This document shows, in pieces, positions 1 through 10,941 of a stretch of 64,000 bases of DNA. Origin of the DNA: Dehalococcoidia bacterium (lineage in GTDB: Bacteria > Chloroflexota > Dehalococcoidia > SHYB01). Numbering within the stretch: the stretch's first letter is position 1; each line of letters begins with the position of its first letter. The notes under the pieces were generated by a model. The model worked only from the letters and a program-made list of their open reading frames with translations. It was not told the origin of the DNA and did no database searches. The DNA is taken from the NCBI GenBank assembly GCA_009693015.1, contig SHYB01000002.1, positions 29,951 to 93,950 on the forward strand, given 5' to 3'. Made by a program: the position numbers and the translations under genes.

Positions 1-1
1 C

Positions 2-742
2 ATGCTCGCCGTGCTGGCCCACGATCTGCCCCCAACCGCACTCCAAGACGCCATTCTCACCGAAGCACGCGCCATCCACCAGGAAGACATAGACGGCAAC
101 CGCCGCATGGGCGTCCACGGGGCCATGCTCATCCCTGACGGCGCCACCGTCCTCACCCACTGCAACGCCGGCGCGCTTGCCACCGGCGGCTACGGCACCG
201 CCCTCGGCGTGCTCCGAGCCGCCAAAGAGTCCGGCAAGCGCCTCCGCGTCTATGCCGGCGAGACCCGTCCCCTGCTCCAGGGCGCGCGCCTCACCGCCTG
301 GGAGCTGGCCCAGGACGGCTTCGATGTCACCCTCATCACCGATTCCATGGCGGGCCACTTCCTCCACTCCGGCGCCATCACCTGCGTCATCGTCGGCGCC
401 GACCGCATCGCCATGAACGGCGACACCGCCAACAAGATCGGCACCTACAGTGTCGCCGTCCTCGCCAGGGAAAACGGCGTACCGTTCTATGTCGCCGCTC
501 CCGTCAGCACCCTCGATCCCGCGCTCCCCACCGGCGACGGCATCCCCATCGAGCAGCGCAAGCCGGAGGAGATCACCCACTGGGGCCATGTGCGCACCGC
601 GCCCGAAGGTATCAAGGTCGCCAACCCCGCGTTCGACGTCACCCCCGCCCGCTACATCGCCGCCATCATCACCGAACGCGGCGTCGCCCGCCCCCCCTAC
701 GCTACCTCGCTCCGCGCCATCCTCGAAGGCGTCCTCGCATGA
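2..742 (+). CDS. mtnA: S-methyl-5-thioribose-1-phosphate isomerase, 3' part (window edge)
   Basis: Interconverts methylthioribose 1-phosphate and methylthioribulose 1-phosphate in methionine salvage, in the cytoplasm. Only the C-terminal 246 residues are present; the family is about 340-350 aa, so the ATG at base 2 is probably an internal Met. Visible family motifs, numbered from that Met: THCNAG at 52-57 with the catalytic Cys54, the YAGETRP stretch at 84-90, and [10 protein letters not shown] at 132-141 with the catalytic Asp134. The stop overlaps the mtnP start (ATGA), so the two are translationally coupled and act on consecutive intermediates. eIF2B-like relatives lack this motif set, so the call is firm. 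Confidence 0.93.
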   Translation: MLAVLAHDLPPTALQDAILTEARAIHQEDIDGNRRMGVHGAMLIPDGATVLTHCNAGALATGGYGTALGVLRAAKESGKRLRVYAGETRPLLQGARLTAWELAQDGFDVTLITDSMAGHFLHSGAITCVIVGADRIAMNGDTANKIGTYSVAVLARENGVPFYVAAPVSTLDPALPTGDGIPIEQRKPEEITHWGHVRTAPEGIKVANPAFDVTPARYIAAIITERGVARPPYATSLRAILEGVLA

Positions 743-1614
743 GCCAGCCCGTGGCCGAGATCGGCATCATCGGCGGCAGCGGCCTCTATGAGATGGCCGG
801 CCTCACGGACAAGCAAGAGCTCCGCGTCACCACGCCCTTTGGCGATCCCAGCGATGCCTGCATCGTCGGCACGCTGGCGGGACGCCGCATCGCCTTCCTC
901 CCCCGCCACGGGCGCGGCCACCGCCTCAACCCCTCCCAGATCCCTTTCAAGGCCAACATCTTCGCCATGAAGCAGCTTGGCGTAGGCTGCATCGTCTCCG
1001 TCAGCGCCGTGGGCAGCCTGAGCGAAGCCATCGCCCCCCTGGACATGGTCGTCCCCGACCAGCTCATTGACCGCACCAGGCTGCGGCCCACCACCTTCTT
1101 TGAGCAGGGCCTCGTCGTCCACGTCGCCTTCGCCGACCCCTTCTGCGCCAAGGTCTCCGGCCTCCTTGCCCGCGCCTCCGAGCAGGAAGGCGTGACCACC
1201 CATCGCGGCGGCACCTACCTCGCCATTGAAGGCCCACAGTTCTCCACCAAGGCGGAGTCCGCCCTCTACCGCTCCTGGGGCGCCCACATCATCGGCATGA
1301 CCGCCGCGCCGGAAGCCAAGCTCGCCCGCGAAGCCGAGATCTGCTACGCCACCCTGGCCTGCTCTACCGACTACGATTGCTGGCACCCCGATCACGATTC
1401 CGTCACCGCGGACATGATCATCCGCAACCTCGGCAAAAACGTAGACCGCGCCAAGGCCATCATCCAGCGCGTCGCCGCCGCCATCCCTCCCCAGCGCGAT
1501 TGCTCCTGCCAGCATGCCCTCAAGTCCGCCATCGTCACCGTCCCCGATCTCATTCCCGCGAGCGTGAAGAAACAGCTCGCCCCTCTTATCGGCAGATACA
1601 TTGCAATGTCCTAG
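739..1614 (+). CDS. mtnP: S-methyl-5'-thioadenosine phosphorylase
   Basis: Splits methylthioadenosine with phosphate into adenine and methylthioribose 1-phosphate, the substrate of the preceding gene. The 291-aa length is normal. Motifs: [10 protein letters not shown] near residue 8, the phosphate-binding FLPRHGRGH at 53-61, EGPQFST at 164-170, [15 protein letters not shown] at 186-200, and STDYDCW at 209-215. The Asp-containing DYD motif is typical of 6-aminopurine (MTA) enzymes rather than guanosine/inosine phosphorylases. The ATG overlaps the mtnA stop by 4 nt. No mtnK, mtnBCD or mtnE is visible, so the later salvage steps must lie elsewhere or follow another route. Confidence 0.95.
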   Translation: MSQPVAEIGIIGGSGLYEMAGLTDKQELRVTTPFGDPSDACIVGTLAGRRIAFLPRHGRGHRLNPSQIPFKANIFAMKQLGVGCIVSVSAVGSLSEAIAPLDMVVPDQLIDRTRLRPTTFFEQGLVVHVAFADPFCAKVSGLLARASEQEGVTTHRGGTYLAIEGPQFSTKAESALYRSWGAHIIGMTAAPEAKLAREAEICYATLACSTDYDCWHPDHDSVTADMIIRNLGKNVDRAKAIIQRVAAAIPPQRDCSCQHALKSAIVTVPDLIPASVKKQLAPLIGRYIAMS

Positions 1615-1655
1615 CGGCGTTCAGGGCACAGCAGCCCACTAGAAGGAGCATCGTC

Positions 1656-3328
<1,673 letters not shown>

Positions 3329-3374
3329 TCACTGCCTGTCGTCACGACCCCTACACGCTGAAAGGAGCACCGCA

Positions 3375-4667
3375 ATGGCCTTCACCTTCATGGAATCCCC
3401 CTCGTATCTCTTCACCTCGGAGTCCGTCACCGAGGGACATCCCGACAAGCTCTGCGACCAGGTGTCCGACGCCATCCTCGACGCCATCCTCGCCAAGGAC
3501 CCCATGGCCCGCGTCGCCTGCGAATGCGCCACCACCACCGGCCTCATGGTCGTCATGGGCGAAATCACCACGGAAACCTACGTGGACATCCCCAAGGTCG
3601 TCCGCGAAACCATCCGCAAGGCCGGCTACGACCATCCCGACTACGGCATTGACTTCCAATCCTGCGGCGTCATCGTCTCCCTCAAGGAGCAGTCCCACGA
3701 TATTGCCCTCGGCGTGGACGCATCCCAGGAGGCCAAAGCCAAGGGCCAGGGCGGCAACGGCAACAATGACATAGACCCCGACAAGGTCGGCGCCGGCGAC
3801 CAGGGCATGATGGTCGGCTTCGCCTGCAATGAAAGCGAACCCTACACCCCCGGCGCCTACATGCCTCTCACCGTCATCCTCTCCCACCGGCTCACCCAGC
3901 GCCTGGCGGAGCTGCGCAAGAACCGCACCCTCCCCTACCTTCGTCCTGACGGCAAATCCCAAGTCACCATCGAATACTCCTACGGCAAGCCCAAGCGCGT
4001 CCACACCGTCGTCGTCAGCGCCCAGCACAACCCTGAAGTCTCCCTGGAAGTCATCCGGCGCGACATCATCGAACACGTCATCAAGGACGTCATCCCCAAG
4101 GAACTCCGCGATAACGATACGCGCTACTTCGTCAACCCCACGGGGCGTTTCGTCGTCGGCGGCCCCACCGGTGACGCCGGGCTCACCGGCCGCAAAATCC
4201 TCGTGGACACCTACGGCGGCGTCGCCCGTCACGGCGGCGGCGCTTTTTCCGGCAAAGACCCCACCAAGGTCGACCGCTCCGGCGCCTATGCCGCGCGTTG
4301 GGTCGCCAAAAACCTCGTCGCCGCCGGCCTCGCCGATCGCCTGGAAATCCAGGTCTCCTACGCCATCGGCGTGGCCCGCCCCATCTCCATCTCCATCGAG
4401 ACGTTCGGCACCAACAAGATCCCCGACCAGCAGATCCTCGACCTCATCAACCGCCACTTTGACCTGCGCCCCGGCGCCATCATCCGCGACCTCAACCTGC
4501 GTCGGCCCATCTACCACCAGACCGCTTCCTACGGGCACTTCGGCCGCCAGGAAGCCCTCTTCCCCTGGGAGGAGACCAACCGCGCCGCCGCCATTCGTGC
4601 GGAAGTCGGCATCCGCGCTCCCGGCGCCAAAGAGACCCGCGTCGCCAAAGGCAAGGCCGGCGCTTAG
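3375..4667 (+). CDS. metK: S-adenosylmethionine synthase
   Basis: Makes S-adenosylmethionine from methionine and ATP. The protein is 430 aa, a little over the usual 380-400; part of the excess is a polar insert (GQGGNGNND, about residues 125-133) just before the GAGDQG motif at 139-144. Other signatures are [17 protein letters not shown] at 21-37, [14 protein letters not shown] near 261-273, and the P-loop-like GGGAFSGKD at 287-295. The ATG at 3375 has AAAGGAG 7 bases upstream. It closes the one-carbon part of the operon (mtnA, mtnP, rhodanese, ahcY, metK). Confidence 0.96.
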   Translation: MAFTFMESPSYLFTSESVTEGHPDKLCDQVSDAILDAILAKDPMARVACECATTTGLMVVMGEITTETYVDIPKVVRETIRKAGYDHPDYGIDFQSCGVIVSLKEQSHDIALGVDASQEAKAKGQGGNGNNDIDPDKVGAGDQGMMVGFACNESEPYTPGAYMPLTVILSHRLTQRLAELRKNRTLPYLRPDGKSQVTIEYSYGKPKRVHTVVVSAQHNPEVSLEVIRRDIIEHVIKDVIPKELRDNDTRYFVNPTGRFVVGGPTGDAGLTGRKILVDTYGGVARHGGGAFSGKDPTKVDRSGAYAARWVAKNLVAAGLADRLEIQVSYAIGVARPISISIETFGTNKIPDQQILDLINRHFDLRPGAIIRDLNLRRPIYHQTASYGHFGRQEALFPWEETNRAAAIRAEVGIRAPGAKETRVAKGKAGA

Positions 4668-4695
4668 GAGCTAGGGAAAGGACCGCAGAGCCATC

Positions 4696-5850
4696 GTGGC
4701 GCGCCAGGCACAGCGTGGGTTGCAGGCTGTCATTCTCGCCGGCGGCGAGGGCAAACGGCTTCGCCCCCTCACTTCCCGCCTGCCCAAACCCATGATCCCC
4801 CTCGTCAACCGCCCCTTCCTCCTCCACATGATCGAATACCTGGCCCACCACGGCGTCACAGACATCCTCCTTGCCATGGGCTACCTGCCCGGCCCTATCC
4901 GCAACCACTTCGGCGATGGCACGGGTTTGGGCGTCAACCTCACCTACTCCGTAGAGGAAAAACCTCTGGGCACCGCCGGCGCCGTCAAGCTCCTGGAGCG
5001 CTACCTCACCGGCACATGCATCGTCTTCAACGGCGACATCGTTACCGACCTTGATCTCTCCGAGCACCTGCGCCTGCACCGTGAGCGCCGCGCCCAGGCC
5101 AGCCTCTTCCTTGTGCGCGTGGATGACCCCTCCCGCTTCGGCGTCGTGGAGACGGACGCCTCCGGCCGCGTCCTCCATTTCACCGAGAAACCCAACCGGG
5201 AAGAAGCCCGCGCCAACACCATCAACGGCGGCTGCTACATCCTCGAACCTAGCGTACTGGCCCACGTCCCCCCCGGCGAGTACCATATGTTCGAGCACGG
5301 CCTCTTCCCCAAACTGCTCCAGATCGGCGCCCCCATGTACGCCTACGCCCCGCCCGCATACTGGAATGACGTCGGCACTCCTGCCAGCTACCTCCAAGTC
5401 CACCGCGATTTCCTCAACGGCGTCGCCGGCATGACTGGCGCAGAGCGGCTCCCCCCCTCCGGCGTTCGTCTTGGTCAAGGCTGCCGCGTGGACGCCACCG
5501 CCTGCATCACCGGCCCCGTCGTCCTCGGCGATGGCTGCCGCATCGGCCCCAGCGTGGAGATCGCCGGCCCCGCCGTGTTGGGCGATGGCTGCCGCGTCGA
5601 TGCAGGCGCGTCCATCAGCGATAGCGTCCTCTGGGACGGCGTCGCCATTGGCGAATCCGCGGAAATCTCCGGCAGCGCCATCGCCTCCCACGCCGTCATC
5701 GGCCATGACGTCCGCCTCCACGGCGCCACCTCCGGCGAGCGCGCCCACATCGGCGCAGGCAACCGCCTGCCTGATGGCACCGTAATCCAGGCCGGACATG
5801 TCATACAGCCACGGGAGGTCGTGCAGCCCAGGGAAATGGCCCAGCAATGA
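4696..5850 (+). CDS. Sugar-1-phosphate nucleotidyltransferase, probably mannose-1-phosphate guanylyltransferase
   Basis: NDP-sugar synthase of 384 aa. The N-terminal Rossmann-like domain has LAGGEGKRLRPLT at 14-26 followed by LPKPMIP, then FNGDIVTDLDL, FTEKP and YWNDVGTP. From about residue 255 a left-handed beta-helix of GxGCRxx-type hexapeptide repeats follows. This matches the GMPP-like/COG1208 family. Specificity for mannose 1-phosphate with GTP is inferred from the two following genes, which supply mannose 1-phosphate; glucose 1-phosphate or another NTP is possible. The start is GTG at 4696 with AAAGGA upstream. The stop overlaps the next start (AATGA). Confidence 0.85.
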   Translation: MARQAQRGLQAVILAGGEGKRLRPLTSRLPKPMIPLVNRPFLLHMIEYLAHHGVTDILLAMGYLPGPIRNHFGDGTGLGVNLTYSVEEKPLGTAGAVKLLERYLTGTCIVFNGDIVTDLDLSEHLRLHRERRAQASLFLVRVDDPSRFGVVETDASGRVLHFTEKPNREEARANTINGGCYILEPSVLAHVPPGEYHMFEHGLFPKLLQIGAPMYAYAPPAYWNDVGTPASYLQVHRDFLNGVAGMTGAERLPPSGVRLGQGCRVDATACITGPVVLGDGCRIGPSVEIAGPAVLGDGCRVDAGASISDSVLWDGVAIGESAEISGSAIASHAVIGHDVRLHGATSGERAHIGAGNRLPDGTVIQAGHVIQPREVVQPREMAQQ

Positions 5851-7256
5851 ATGCCGCCATCAAATTCGGCACAGACGGCTGGCGCGCCATCATCGCCGAG
5901 GACTACACCTTCCCCAACGTCCGCGCCTGCGCCCAGGGCGTCGCCGCCCTCCTCCACAAATCCGGCGCAGCCTCCCGCGGCCTCGTCGTCGGCTATGACA
6001 CCCGCTTCGCCTCCGAAGACTTCGCACGCGCCGTCGCCGAAACAGCCGCCGCCAATGATGTACCTGTCTATCTCTGCAACAGCGCCTGTCCCACCCCCGT
6101 CGTCTCCTACAACATCATCCACCACAAGGCCGCGGCCGGCGTGGTCATCACCGCCAGCCACAACCCGCCCCAGTGGAACGGCTTCAAATACAAGCCTGAA
6201 TACGGCGGCAGCGCCAGCCCGGAGATCGTCGCCGCCCTGGAGCAGCACATCGCCCGCGCCCAGCAAGGCGGCATGCGGCACGGCGCAGCCAAAGCCGCCA
6301 TCACCGTCATTGACTCCCTCCCGCCCTACCTTGACCACCTCCGCTCCCTCGCAGACATTGACGCCATTCGCCGCGCCCCCATCTCCATCGTCGTTGACTC
6401 CATGTACGGCGCAGGCGCAGGCATCTTCGCCTCGCTTCTCTCCGGCGCCAAAGCGCACATCACCGAAATCCACGGCGAACGCAACCCTGCCTTCCCCGGC
6501 ATGGCCCAGCCCGAGCCTATCCCCGGCAACCTCCAGGCCCTCCTGCGCGCCGTCCCCCAAGCCCGCGCCGCCGCCGGCCTCGCCACCGACGGCGATGCTG
6601 ACCGCCTCGGCGTCGTGGACGAGCACGGCCAGTTCGTCACCCAGCTCCAGACCATCGCCCTCCTTGCCCTCTACCTCCTCGAAGTGCGCAAGGAACGCGG
6701 CGCCCTCGTCAAGTCCATCACCACCACAGACATGCTCTTCAAGCTCGGCGCCCTGTACAACGTCCCCGTCTTCGAGACCCCCGTCGGCTTCAAGTACGTT
6801 GGCCCCGTCATGATGCGGGAAAACGCCCTCATCGGCGGCGAAGAAAGCGGCGGCTACGGCTTCCGCGGCCACATCCCCGAGCGCGATGGCATCCTCTCCG
6901 GCCTCTACATCCTTTCCATGATGGTGTCCATGGGCAAAACCCCGTCGCAGTTGCTCGACTATCTCTATGCCAAGGTCGGCCCCCATCACTACGATCGCCT
7001 CGACCTTCACTTCGATCCCGCCCAGCGTGACGCCATCCTCGCACGCATGCAGGCCGCGAAGCCCGCCTCCCTTGCCGGCCGCCGCGTCGCCAGCATGGAT
7101 ACAATGGACGGCTTCCGCTACAAACTCGACGACGGCTCCTGGGCGCTGGTCCGCTTCTCCGGCACCGAGCCCTTGCTCCGCATATACTGCGAGACCGATA
7201 GCCGCGACCGCGTGCAGCAAATCCTCCAGGAAACACGCGCCCTCACCGGGGTATAG
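5847..7256 (+). CDS. Phosphohexomutase (phosphoglucomutase/phosphomannomutase)
   Basis: Interconverts hexose 6- and 1-phosphates. At 469 aa it has the four-domain alpha-D-phosphohexomutase layout: FGTDGWR near the N terminus, phosphoserine loop TASHNP with Ser104, metal-binding DGDADR at 249-253 region, sugar-binding GGEESGGYGF at 330-339, and phosphate-binding RFSGTEPLLRIY in the last domain. The start overlaps the upstream stop, and its product fits the guanylyltransferase upstream. Whether glucose or mannose is preferred cannot be decided; the neighbouring phosphomannose isomerase activity suggests at least mannose use. Confidence 0.9.
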   Translation: MNAAIKFGTDGWRAIIAEDYTFPNVRACAQGVAALLHKSGAASRGLVVGYDTRFASEDFARAVAETAAANDVPVYLCNSACPTPVVSYNIIHHKAAAGVVITASHNPPQWNGFKYKPEYGGSASPEIVAALEQHIARAQQGGMRHGAAKAAITVIDSLPPYLDHLRSLADIDAIRRAPISIVVDSMYGAGAGIFASLLSGAKAHITEIHGERNPAFPGMAQPEPIPGNLQALLRAVPQARAAAGLATDGDADRLGVVDEHGQFVTQLQTIALLALYLLEVRKERGALVKSITTTDMLFKLGALYNVPVFETPVGFKYVGPVMMRENALIGGEESGGYGFRGHIPERDGILSGLYILSMMVSMGKTPSQLLDYLYAKVGPHHYDRLDLHFDPAQRDAILARMQAAKPASLAGRRVASMDTMDGFRYKLDDGSWALVRFSGTEPLLRIYCETDSRDRVQQILQETRALTGV

Positions 7257-7257
7257 C

Positions 7258-8316
7258 ATGAACCTTGATTCCCCTGAAGCCTACGCCACGCTCGATCCCG
7301 GCGGCATGATCGCCCGCATCGCCGGGCTGCCCGCCCAGTGCCGCAAGGCGTGGCAAGAGGCCGAAGCCTTCCCCCTGCCCAAATCCTGGCGCGGCCTCCA
7401 ATCCGCCGCCGTCTTCGGCATGGGCGGCTCCGCCATCGGCGCCGATTTCGTCGCCGGCCTCAACGACCTCGAAGGCGCTCCCCCCCTGCGTGTCGTGCGC
7501 GACTACACCGCGCCCTCAGACCAAGGTGAGCGCTCGCTGGCCATCGCCTCCAGCTACTCCGGCAACACCGAAGAAACCCTCGCCTCATTCCAGCAAGCGC
7601 TGGGACAGGGCGCCCACGGCCTCGCCATCACCACCGGCGGCAGACTCGCCACCCTCTGCCGCGAGCGCTCCTTGTCCTGCTTTCCCATCGCCTGCGCCGG
7701 CCCGCCCAGGTCCGCCTTGGGCTACAGCGTCTTCCCCCTCCTGTCCTTTCTCCATCGCCTGAGCCTCTCGCCTGACCGTTCCCCCCAGGCGCAAGACGCC
7801 ATCGCCGCCATGGAGCGCGCCGCGAAATCGCTCACGTCAGACGTCCGCCTCCACGCCAACCCCGCCAAGCAGCTCGTGCGCCGCATCGGCGATAGTACCG
7901 TCGTCATCTACGGCGCACAGCACCTCACCGCCGTCGCCCGGCGCTGGAAAACCCAGATCGCCGAGAACGCCAAGTCCTGGGCATTCTTCGAGGCCATGCC
8001 TGAGCTGCACCACAACTCCATCGAAGGCATGGCCTTCCCTGCCAGCGCCAAAGGCCACCTCTTCGCCATCCTGCTCCACTCCACCCGCTACAGCACAGCC
8101 ATCGCCCGCCGCACCAATCTCACCTGCCAGGTGCTTGACCGCGCCGGCATCGCCTATCAGGTCGTGGACGCCCAAGGCGAAACGCCCCTGGCCCAGTGCA
8201 TGACCGCGGCCCTCTTCGGCGATTTCGTCAGCGCCTATCTCGCCATCCAGCGCGGCGTGGACCCCTCGCCAAATCCCACGCTCGACTGGTTCAAGCAACA
8301 AATGTCATCCAACTAG
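7258..8316 (+). CDS. Bifunctional phosphoglucose/phosphomannose isomerase
   Basis: SIS-domain aldose-ketose isomerase of 352 aa, the family that interconverts glucose 6-phosphate, mannose 6-phosphate and fructose 6-phosphate. The two SIS folds show GMGGSAIG at 54-61 and SSYSGNTEET at 98-107. The C-terminal half has FFEAMPELHHNSIEGM with the conserved Glu and His of the family. The ATG at 7258 lies 1 nt after the mutase stop. With the two preceding genes it would complete fructose 6-phosphate to GDP-mannose, a precursor for glycans, compatible solutes or glycoproteins. Confidence 0.9.
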   Translation: MNLDSPEAYATLDPGGMIARIAGLPAQCRKAWQEAEAFPLPKSWRGLQSAAVFGMGGSAIGADFVAGLNDLEGAPPLRVVRDYTAPSDQGERSLAIASSYSGNTEETLASFQQALGQGAHGLAITTGGRLATLCRERSLSCFPIACAGPPRSALGYSVFPLLSFLHRLSLSPDRSPQAQDAIAAMERAAKSLTSDVRLHANPAKQLVRRIGDSTVVIYGAQHLTAVARRWKTQIAENAKSWAFFEAMPELHHNSIEGMAFPASAKGHLFAILLHSTRYSTAIARRTNLTCQVLDRAGIAYQVVDAQGETPLAQCMTAALFGDFVSAYLAIQRGVDPSPNPTLDWFKQQMSSN

Positions 8317-8329
8317 CCCGAGGCCTCTC

Positions 8330-9517
8330 ATGGACTTTCGCTTCACCCCACAAGAAGAGCAATTCCGCTCGGAAATCCAGGCCTGGATCAAGGAAAACCT
8401 GCCCCCGGGCTGGCTTGGCATAGACCGCGAAGAGCAATTCGACCCTGCCATCTTCGACGTGACCAGGCAGATGGCGAAAAAACTCGCCGCCAAGGGCTGG
8501 CTCACCCTCGCCTGGCCCAAGGAATACGGCGGCCAGGGCCGCAGCATCATCGAGCAGACCATCTTCCAGGAAGAGATGATGTTCAACGGCGTCCCCGGCA
8601 CCACCATGGGCATCGGCGGCACCCAGTGGGTCGGCCCCACCCTCATCCTCTACGGCACCGACCAACAGAAGAAGGAGCACCTGCCCCCCATCGCCTCCGG
8701 CGACCGCTGGTGGTGCACCGGCTACTCCGAACCCGGCAGCGGCTCTGACCTCGCCAGCCTCCAGACCCGCGCCGTCCGTGACGGCGACGACTACATCGTC
8801 ACCGGCCAGAAAATATGGAGCAGCGCCGCCCACGTCTCCGACTACTGCTGGCTCGCCGTCCGCACCAACACGGAAGTCCCCAAGCACAAAGGCATCAGCA
8901 TGATCCTAGCGGACATGAAAACGCCGGGCATCAAGGTCCGCCCCATCGTCAACCTCGCCGGCGCCGTCTCTTTCAACGAAATCTTCTTCGACAACGTCCG
9001 CATCCCCGTCCGCAACCTCGTCGGCGAAGAGAACCGCGGCTGGTACATCCTCGCCGTCGCCCTCGATTTCGAGCGCTCCGGCATCACCTACGCCGCCTAC
9101 TCCCGCAAGACCCTCAGCTACATCACCCAGTTCGTCGCCCACGCCCAGCACGGCCCACGCCGCCTTGCAAACAACGCCATCGTGCGCAACCTCATCGCTG
9201 ACCTCGCCATCCAGGTGCAAATCCAGCGCAGGTTCGCCTACCGCGTCGCCTGGATGCAAAGCAAGGGCAAGGTCCCCAGCCTGGAGGCCTCCATCGCCAA
9301 GGTCTGGGGATCGGAGACCCAACAACGCGTCGCCGCCGAAGGCATGCGCGTCCTCGGCCTCTACAGCCAAGTCGAAGGCGAGACTCACCTGGCGCCGCTC
9401 AAAGGCCGCATCCTCGCCCAATACCTCAGCAGCCTCTCCAACACCATCGCCGCAGGCACCTCGGAGATCCAGCGCAATATCATCGCCACCCGCGGCCTCG
9501 GCCTCCCCAGGGATTAG
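8330..9517 (+). CDS. Acyl-CoA dehydrogenase family protein
   Basis: FAD-dependent alpha,beta-dehydrogenation of an acyl-CoA thioester. The 395-aa length and domain order are standard: helical N domain with LAWPKEYGGQG, middle beta domain with GYSEPGSGSDLAS and GQKIWSS, C-terminal helical domain ending AAGTSEIQRNIIATRG. At the position of the medium-chain enzyme's catalytic Glu (YEGT) there is Ala (AAGT), as in isovaleryl-CoA dehydrogenase, so the base lies elsewhere or a partner subunit supplies it. It follows the sugar-isomerase gene by 13 nt on the same strand, but its function ties it to the amidohydrolases downstream. Substrate unknown. Confidence 0.9.
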   Translation: MDFRFTPQEEQFRSEIQAWIKENLPPGWLGIDREEQFDPAIFDVTRQMAKKLAAKGWLTLAWPKEYGGQGRSIIEQTIFQEEMMFNGVPGTTMGIGGTQWVGPTLILYGTDQQKKEHLPPIASGDRWWCTGYSEPGSGSDLASLQTRAVRDGDDYIVTGQKIWSSAAHVSDYCWLAVRTNTEVPKHKGISMILADMKTPGIKVRPIVNLAGAVSFNEIFFDNVRIPVRNLVGEENRGWYILAVALDFERSGITYAAYSRKTLSYITQFVAHAQHGPRRLANNAIVRNLIADLAIQVQIQRRFAYRVAWMQSKGKVPSLEASIAKVWGSETQQRVAAEGMRVLGLYSQVEGETHLAPLKGRILAQYLSSLSNTIAAGTSEIQRNIIATRGLGLPRD

Positions 9518-9614
9518 TCGGCCGCTGATGGGTCAATTCCGCTCATTCTGAGCCTGACGCAGGACAGAACCAGCCTGTTGCCGACCCTCGCTGTACTCCT
9601 TCCCGCCGATTGCG

Positions 9615-9620
9615 TACAAT
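9615..9620 (+). promoter_or_regulatory. Possible -10 element before amidohydrolase pair
   Basis: TACAAT, 47 bases before the ATG at 9668, in a 150-base gap that otherwise shows nothing recognisable. There is no good -35 hexamer 16-18 bases upstream. A similar TACAAT precedes the second amidohydrolase. Confidence 0.35.
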
Positions 9621-9667
9621 ACTCCGTCACGCAGAACCTACGTTCCGTCGCCGCCAGGAGGACGCCC

Positions 9668-10819
9668 ATGCTCCCCATGTACTTCGATACCGACCATCAC
9701 CTCACCGAGCCGCCCGATTTCTGGACGGGCCGCTTCTCCAAGAAGCACGCCGACAAATCCCCCTTCTTCATGCACCACCCGGAGCTCGGCCCCGGCTGGT
9801 CCTGGGACGGCGGCAAGACCGTCCGCCCCATGGGCGTCCAATCCGTCGCCGCGGAAGACCCCCGCAAGATCGGCAACTTCAAGAGCTTTGAAGAGCTCGA
9901 CCCAGGCTGCTACGACCCCAAGAAACGCATCGAGGTCATGGACGTGGACGGCGCCCGCGCCTGCATCCTCTTCCCCAGCGCCGTCGCCCACTTCCACGGC
10001 TTCCCCGATCCTGACTTCTACATCGAATGCACCCAGGTGTTCAACGACGCTGCCCTCGACTGGGCCGCCGCCGGCGATGCCCAGCGCATCTTCCCCGCCG
10101 CCGTCATGCCCATGCTCAGCCACGACTCCGCCGTCTCCGAGATGCAGCGCTGCGCCGCCAAAGGCTTCAAGACCTACATGTTCAACCTCTGGCCCAGCAA
10201 CCAGCCCGTTCCCACTGCCGACGACGACCGCTACTTCGCCGCAGCCCAGGAAATCGGGCTCACCGGCAGCGTCCACGGCTTCGGCGGAGGCAGGCCCACC
10301 ACCCCGCCGCCTCCTCCAGTCGTCCGCATCGGCGTCAAGGCCGTCAAAGGCATGGGACAGCTCGGCTTCTCCCAGGAACTCGTCGCCGCCAGCCGTGGCG
10401 CAGGCCTGGGCATCACCCCCCAGCTTGCCGGCTTCATCTTCAGCGGCGTCCTCGAGCGCTTCCCCAAACTCAAGCTCGCCATGATCGAAACCTCCATCGG
10501 CTGGCTCCCCTACCTCGCCGAGCGCATGGACGCCCTCTACCTCCAGCACCGCTGGACCCGCGACGACCTCAAGCTCAAGCGCCTTCCTAGCGACTACCTC
10601 CACATGATCTACGCCAACTGGGACCGCGAATGGCTCGGCGTAGACTACCGCAGCTTCATCGGCGCGGACACCATCATGTTCGGCTCCGACTTTCCTCACA
10701 TCGGCAGCTTCTACCCCCACACCCGCTTCTACCTCGACCTCCTCCTCCGCAACATCCCTCTGGAAGAACAAGAAAAACTGCTCTGGAGCAACGCCGCGCG
10801 CATCTACGGCATCAACTAG
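9668..10819 (+). CDS. Amidohydrolase family protein (PF04909 type), tandem copy 1
   Basis: Metal-dependent TIM-barrel hydrolase or decarboxylase of the amidohydrolase-2 family, 383 aa. The N-terminal metal motif is DTDHHLTEP. Later come SGVLERFPKLKLAMIE and the metal-Asp motif FGSDFPHIGS near the C terminus. The ATG at 9668 is chosen for the CCAGGAGG site 8 bases upstream and because the paralogue downstream starts at the same residue. A proline run (TTPPPPPVV) sits mid-protein. Family members hydrolyse C-N or C-O bonds or decarboxylate aromatic acids; nothing here decides which. Confidence 0.88.
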   Translation: MLPMYFDTDHHLTEPPDFWTGRFSKKHADKSPFFMHHPELGPGWSWDGGKTVRPMGVQSVAAEDPRKIGNFKSFEELDPGCYDPKKRIEVMDVDGARACILFPSAVAHFHGFPDPDFYIECTQVFNDAALDWAAAGDAQRIFPAAVMPMLSHDSAVSEMQRCAAKGFKTYMFNLWPSNQPVPTADDDRYFAAAQEIGLTGSVHGFGGGRPTTPPPPPVVRIGVKAVKGMGQLGFSQELVAASRGAGLGITPQLAGFIFSGVLERFPKLKLAMIETSIGWLPYLAERMDALYLQHRWTRDDLKLKRLPSDYLHMIYANWDREWLGVDYRSFIGADTIMFGSDFPHIGSFYPHTRFYLDLLLRNIPLEEQEKLLWSNAARIYGIN

Positions 10820-10872
10820 CCTCCCCACGGTCGTCGCGCGCCCCTAGCCCCAGCCGCGCTTGCCTTCGCTGA

Positions 10873-10878
10873 TACAAT
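10873..10878 (+). promoter_or_regulatory. Possible -10 element before second amidohydrolase
   Basis: TACAAT, 63 bases before the ATG at 10942, without a recognisable -35. It may give the second copy its own transcript. Confidence 0.33.
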
Positions 10879-10941
10879 GTGCGCAGGCAAAGCCTTGCGT
10901 TCACAGCGGCACGCGCGTCGTCTAGACCAGGAGGGCCACCC

